Origin: Asterionellopsis glacialis
Lineage: Eukaryota; Bacillariophyta; Plagiogrammaphyceae; Rhaphoneidales; Asterionellopsidaceae
Length of the DNA: 10,234 bases
Reading direction: 5' to 3'
NCBI GenBank assembly: GCA_014885115.2
Contig: WKLE02000560.1
Location: 1 to 10,234, forward strand
Shown here: one piece after another, positions 7,559 through 10,234 of the stretch
Layout: each line of letters begins with the position of its first letter
Position numbering within the stretch: the first letter of the stretch is position 1
Made by a program: the position numbers and the translations under genes
The notes under the pieces: model-generated
What the model was told of the DNA's origin: nothing
Database searches by the model: none
What the model saw: the letters and a program-made list of their open reading frames with translations, nothing else

Positions 7559-7576
7559 TGAGTCAGTCATGAGTCA
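7559..7576. promoter_or_regulatory. Tandem TGAGTCA sites (candidate bZIP binding)
   Basis: TGAGTCA occurs at 7559-7565 and 7570-7576, within an 11-bp direct repeat (ATGAGTCAGTC then ATGAGTCACGA). The 7-mer is the classic GCN4/AP-1 type bZIP site. The spacing is about one helical turn. A role in either flanking gene is inference. Confidence 0.4.
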
Positions 7577-7848
7577 CGAGTGAGAAACGAAAGGGAGCGC
7601 GAAAGGGACATCCCGATGGGATGGACAGACTTGATGAGACATTTTCTAGAGGGCTGACGGAGAGAAATTACAATGACTATTTATCTAATGTCGGTGGGTG
7701 TACTGTACTTCTTGACGAGACCGTTCCTTTTTCTGTCAAATTCTACGTGATTTTGCATTGTAGAAAATGCAGTCTCATAGTTACCATAAACTGCTCGGTC
7801 ATTGATACCAAGTACCGTCAAATCGCCTTTCCAGCCGCGCTACCAAAC

Positions 7849-7880
7849 GGTACTAGTAGTACCGGTACCTGGTCCGGTAC
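7849..7880. repeat. Overlapping GTAC palindromes
   Basis: GGTACTA-g-TAGTACC (7849-7863) overlaps GTACCGG-(8 bases)-CCGGTAC (7859-7880). Either could form a hairpin, and the two compete for the same bases. Confidence 0.75.
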
Positions 7881-8191
7881 GTTCCCCCCCCAAAAACGAA
7901 CAAACAGTTTGTGCCGCCGCATCGCCACAGTCGTTGTTTGTTATTTTTATATGGCATACGACCGTAGCGATCCTCTTGTCATTCTCATCTTTTTTTCTTT
8001 CCTTGTTGTCTCGTGTTAAGAGACTCCCGTGTGAGAGTAGACCTTGACACCCCCTAGGCCGAGACCAAGAAACGAACTAGACTAGTCTACAACAGTACCG
8101 TATCCATATTGTTTGTGACTGTTCTAGGTTTCCAATCACTTTTTTGCTCATTTTCTTTCTCCAAAAGAAAAAAAAGGATCAAACACACAAA

Positions 8192-9589
8192 ATGTCTTCT
8201 GAAACTGCGTCGAATGATGGTAGTATGACCAAAAAATTTAGTTGGAAAGGTAAAAAAGACTTTTGCATGGCGCAAGCCCAGGTGATTGTTATCTTAGCTA
8301 TTGCGTATATGGGAAATACGTACCCTAAAACGTATCCACGTAATGAAAATCATGATCCACGCATGTTTTGGATCATGAACGCATGTTTGGCAGTGGCTGC
8401 CGCGTGCACCATGAAACGTGAAGAATCACGCGGTGGACGTGTCCAATTGCTCTCTCGTGCCCAAACCGAAGAATGGAAGGGATGGATGCAATGGGCCTTC
8501 ATCATGTACCATTACTACCGTGTGTATTACGTGTACAATGAAATTCGATTATTCGTTTCGGCCTACGTTTGGATGACTGGATTTGGCAACTTTTTGTACT
8601 TTGACAAAAAGAAGGATTATTCCATTGAACGTATGATTAGTATGTGGTTACGAATTAATTACTTTCCTATCCTCCTTAGTACATTTTTAGATGTACCCTT
8701 GGAATTGTATTATGTCGTACCACTCCATACCGCTGGATTCTTTGTCACCATGGCAACCTGTTACATTTGTCAAAAGTTGGAAGATAATACTCGAATGACG
8801 TATTGGACATCACGATTCTCTGGTATTGGTATTTGTGTCTTGGTGCACATTATCTTTTATGAAACATCCATGGTGGATCTTCTCAAAGTCTTTTCGGATG
8901 AATATTATTTCCGATTCCAATCGGACAAGTACAGTGCACTTGTAGGTATTGTCTCAGCATTGTTTTGGAAGAAATTCTCTCAATATATGCAATGGGCCTA
9001 TGCCAATGTCGATAAGGAACAAACTGCTGCCAAATGGATACAAAGATTTGCAGGTGCTTCCTGTATCTTTGTCTGGTATTATGGATTTGGATACATGACC
9101 GATAAATATATTTACAATCCTCTCCATCCCTACGTATTTTGGTTAGGTGTGGCTGGATGGTTGTTGTTGCGTAATTCATCCAAATACTTGTGTGAATTAC
9201 ACTCGACCGCCTTGGAATTCTTTGGTCGCATTACCTTGGAAACCTATGTCTTGCAATTCCATGTATTCATGTGTAAGAATGTACAACACATTCCTGTGGT
9301 CATTCCTGGAGCCACCGCCAATGGACCCCTTTTTCTCAAGACTGCCAATATGTTATTGTGTGGTACCATCTTTGTCGCCATGGCAGTGTGGGCACGCAAG
9401 GTTACTGTAACAACACAAGAAACGGTTGTTGATTTGTGGCAAAGTATTTGTCATTCAGCCGGGTATGGTAATTATCATAAACAATCGTCCAATTTGGAAG
9501 TTCAAGATTTGGTCGAAAAGCATTCACCACCACCTCGAAATCCTCCTTCCAATGGTAGTACGAAAGCTCCCGAAACAGAACAAGTTTAA
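8192..9589 (+). CDS. Cas1p/CASD1/RWA-type polysaccharide O-acetyltransferase (membrane domain only)
   Basis: The frame encodes 465 residues with no intron. It belongs to the Cas1p-like acyltransferase membrane family (fungal Cas1p, animal CASD1, plant RWA), which supports O-acetylation of glycans in the Golgi. Seen: hydrophobic spans near 30-42, 57-72, 100-135, 150-165, 172-192, 208-222, 246-258, 286-302, 313-327 and 385-400, and family signatures LSRAQTEEWKGWMQ (87-100), YNEIRLFVSAYVWMTGFGNF (115-134) and GRITLETYVLQFHVF (345-359). The tail after about 405 is polar and Pro/Ser-rich, probably cytosolic. The N-terminal SGNH/GDSL esterase-like domain of CASD1 is absent, the layout of plant RWA proteins, which act with separate TBL-type transferases. 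The start is ATG 8192-8194 in the context CACAAAATG; an upstream frame extension begins only at TTG 8144. The glycan acetylated is unknown. Confidence 0.93.
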   Translation: MSSETASNDGSMTKKFSWKGKKDFCMAQAQVIVILAIAYMGNTYPKTYPRNENHDPRMFWIMNACLAVAAACTMKREESRGGRVQLLSRAQTEEWKGWMQWAFIMYHYYRVYYVYNEIRLFVSAYVWMTGFGNFLYFDKKKDYSIERMISMWLRINYFPILLSTFLDVPLELYYVVPLHTAGFFVTMATCYICQKLEDNTRMTYWTSRFSGIGICVLVHIIFYETSMVDLLKVFSDEYYFRFQSDKYSALVGIVSALFWKKFSQYMQWAYANVDKEQTAAKWIQRFAGASCIFVWYYGFGYMTDKYIYNPLHPYVFWLGVAGWLLLRNSSKYLCELHSTALEFFGRITLETYVLQFHVFMCKNVQHIPVVIPGATANGPLFLKTANMLLCGTIFVAMAVWARKVTVTTQETVVDLWQSICHSAGYGNYHKQSSNLEVQDLVEKHSPPPRNPPSNGSTKAPETEQV

Positions 9590-10065
9590 ACTTTTGGAAG
9601 ACCCAAAACAAGCATTAGTGACTAATGATGATAGAAGGATGAAGGATACTTGCACAAGAAGTGATGGAAATGATGACAACAGAAATGTGTGTAAATACAT
9701 ATATATATATATTATGAACTTTGGAACTATTTACATAATATTATACGGTGATACCATACCATTATTATATTCGCATGTTTTGTAGTAGTATGAAAGGAAC
9801 AAAGATGGGAGGGGAAAAAAAAAACAATTTAAAATAAAGACATAATTTTACATGATATCATTTAAGAGAAAGGAGTATTTTCTTTGGCGAATCAATCTTC
9901 TCGTTTGTGAATTTTGTCATTCCTCTATATTTGTTCACGAGAAAACATTGGATACTTCACAATGGCATCGTTTCTTCAGAAATTCATTTCCAAAATTCCT
10001 CAAATAAATGTTAGCAGTAGGACATTTGGTACCGGTTTAGAACATTCATGTTCTTGGATAATCTA
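9590..10065. other. Convergent 3' region between the acyltransferase and the right-edge gene
   Basis: It probably holds the 3' UTRs of two convergent genes. An (AT)n microsatellite lies at about 9698-9712. A run of ten A (about 9815-9824) and AATAAA (9833-9838) could be part of a polyadenylation region for the plus-strand gene. No coding frame was recognised. Confidence 0.5.
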
Positions 10066-10234
10066 CTACATAACATTACTGCACGACCAACGATACCAGG
10101 TATCGCTAGAAGTAAAGTACAAGTACTTAAAAACTTCTTCAGTTGAGAATAACTTTGGTGGAGTGTTGAGTTCTTCCGCTAAAAGTTGCAAGTATTCTGG
10201 AGGGATACGGATCCCATCTTTCCAAGCTGACGTA
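10066..10234 (-). CDS. 3' end of an unrecognised gene, cut by the window edge
   Basis: From the right edge inward the minus strand is open for 55 codons and ends with TAG at 10068-10066. It has no start within the window. The residues look like real protein: GIRIPPEYLQLLAEELNTPP followed by KLFSTEEVFKYLYFTSSDTW. The last dozen residues (WYRWSCSNVM) are less convincing, and a possible GT donor (CTG|GTATCG, about 10100) leaves open that they are intron read-through. I do not recognise the family. It converges on the acyltransferase gene. Confidence 0.5.
   Translation of the reverse strand, partial: TSAWKDGIRIPPEYLQLLAEELNTPPKLFSTEEVFKYLYFTSSDTWYRWSCSNVM
10091..10105. repeat. 7-bp perfect palindrome with one-base centre
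   Basis: CGATACC-a-GGTATCG, lying inside the tail of the right-edge coding frame. Short enough to be chance. Confidence 0.5.

Larger units (their letters stand above)
7229..8191. other. Divergent intergenic region between RPL12 and the acyltransferase
   Basis: 963 bp that should hold both promoters and 5' leaders. It contains two TGAGTCA sites (7559-7576), three closely spaced CAGTAA copies (about 7488-7508), a GTAC palindrome cluster (7849-7880) followed by a run of nine C (7884-7891 region), and a pyrimidine-rich then A-rich leader just before the ATG at 8192. A 132-codon open frame starting at 7621 shows no family features and is treated as chance. Confidence 0.6.

Noticed and set aside
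7621..8019. 132-codon plus-strand open frame with an ATG in the intergenic region
   Set aside because: It crosses the GTAC palindrome cluster and a C-run, shows no family motif and has irregular composition. Chance is more likely, although a transcript could change this.
8144..8191. 16-codon N-terminal extension of the acyltransferase frame
   Set aside because: It starts at TTG and lies in a pyrimidine- and A-rich stretch typical of a 5' leader; the ATG at 8192 has a good context.
1068..9589. A glycan-modification gene cluster (sulfotransferase plus acetyltransferase)
   Set aside because: The two genes are over 5.8 kb apart with a ribosomal protein gene and a retrotransposon between them; no shared regulation is visible.

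Overview
The window looks like nuclear DNA of a unicellular eukaryotic alga, most likely a diatom. Three things point there. Genes are sparse and intron-poor, with wide AT-rich spacers. The cytosolic ribosomal protein uL11 (RPL12) is interrupted by one short GT-AG intron. The mobile element is a Ty1/copia retrotransposon whose pol residues resemble the CoDi-type copia elements of diatoms as I remember them. No species can be named from sequence alone, and the diatom call is inference.

Layout. 1-1067 is mostly featureless, with one exon-like frame on the minus strand (257-553) and GTAC-rich palindromes. 1068-2327 (minus) is a single-exon, probably Golgi type II membrane sulfotransferase. 2893-5969 is a copia element read on the minus strand. 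It has two 145-bp LTRs, a 5-bp target duplication (AAACC), a methionine half-tRNA-type primer-binding site, a polypurine tract and a decayed pol. Gag, protease and integrase are gone. Its reverse transcriptase is split by a second, younger 317-bp TG...CA insertion with its own duplication (CAAGG), best read as a solo LTR. 6609-7228 (minus) is RPL12 in two exons. 7229-8191 is the intergenic region shared by RPL12 and the divergent gene, with two TGAGTCA sites 11 bp apart. 8192-9589 (plus) is a Cas1p/CASD1/RWA-type multi-membrane-span polysaccharide O-acetyltransferase. 10066-10233 (minus) is the unrecognised 3' end of another gene that leaves the window.

The host genes do not form an operon or an obvious pathway. 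Two of them, the sulfotransferase and the Cas1-type acetyltransferase, are both plausible decorators of secretory-pathway glycans, but they are over 5.8 kb apart with an unrelated ribosomal gene between them, so a functional link is only a suggestion. The richest part of the window is the nested retrotransposon locus. No CRISPR array, rRNA or tRNA gene was seen. Several long open frames begin at TTG or GTG codons; eukaryotic starts were therefore moved to the first suitable ATG.
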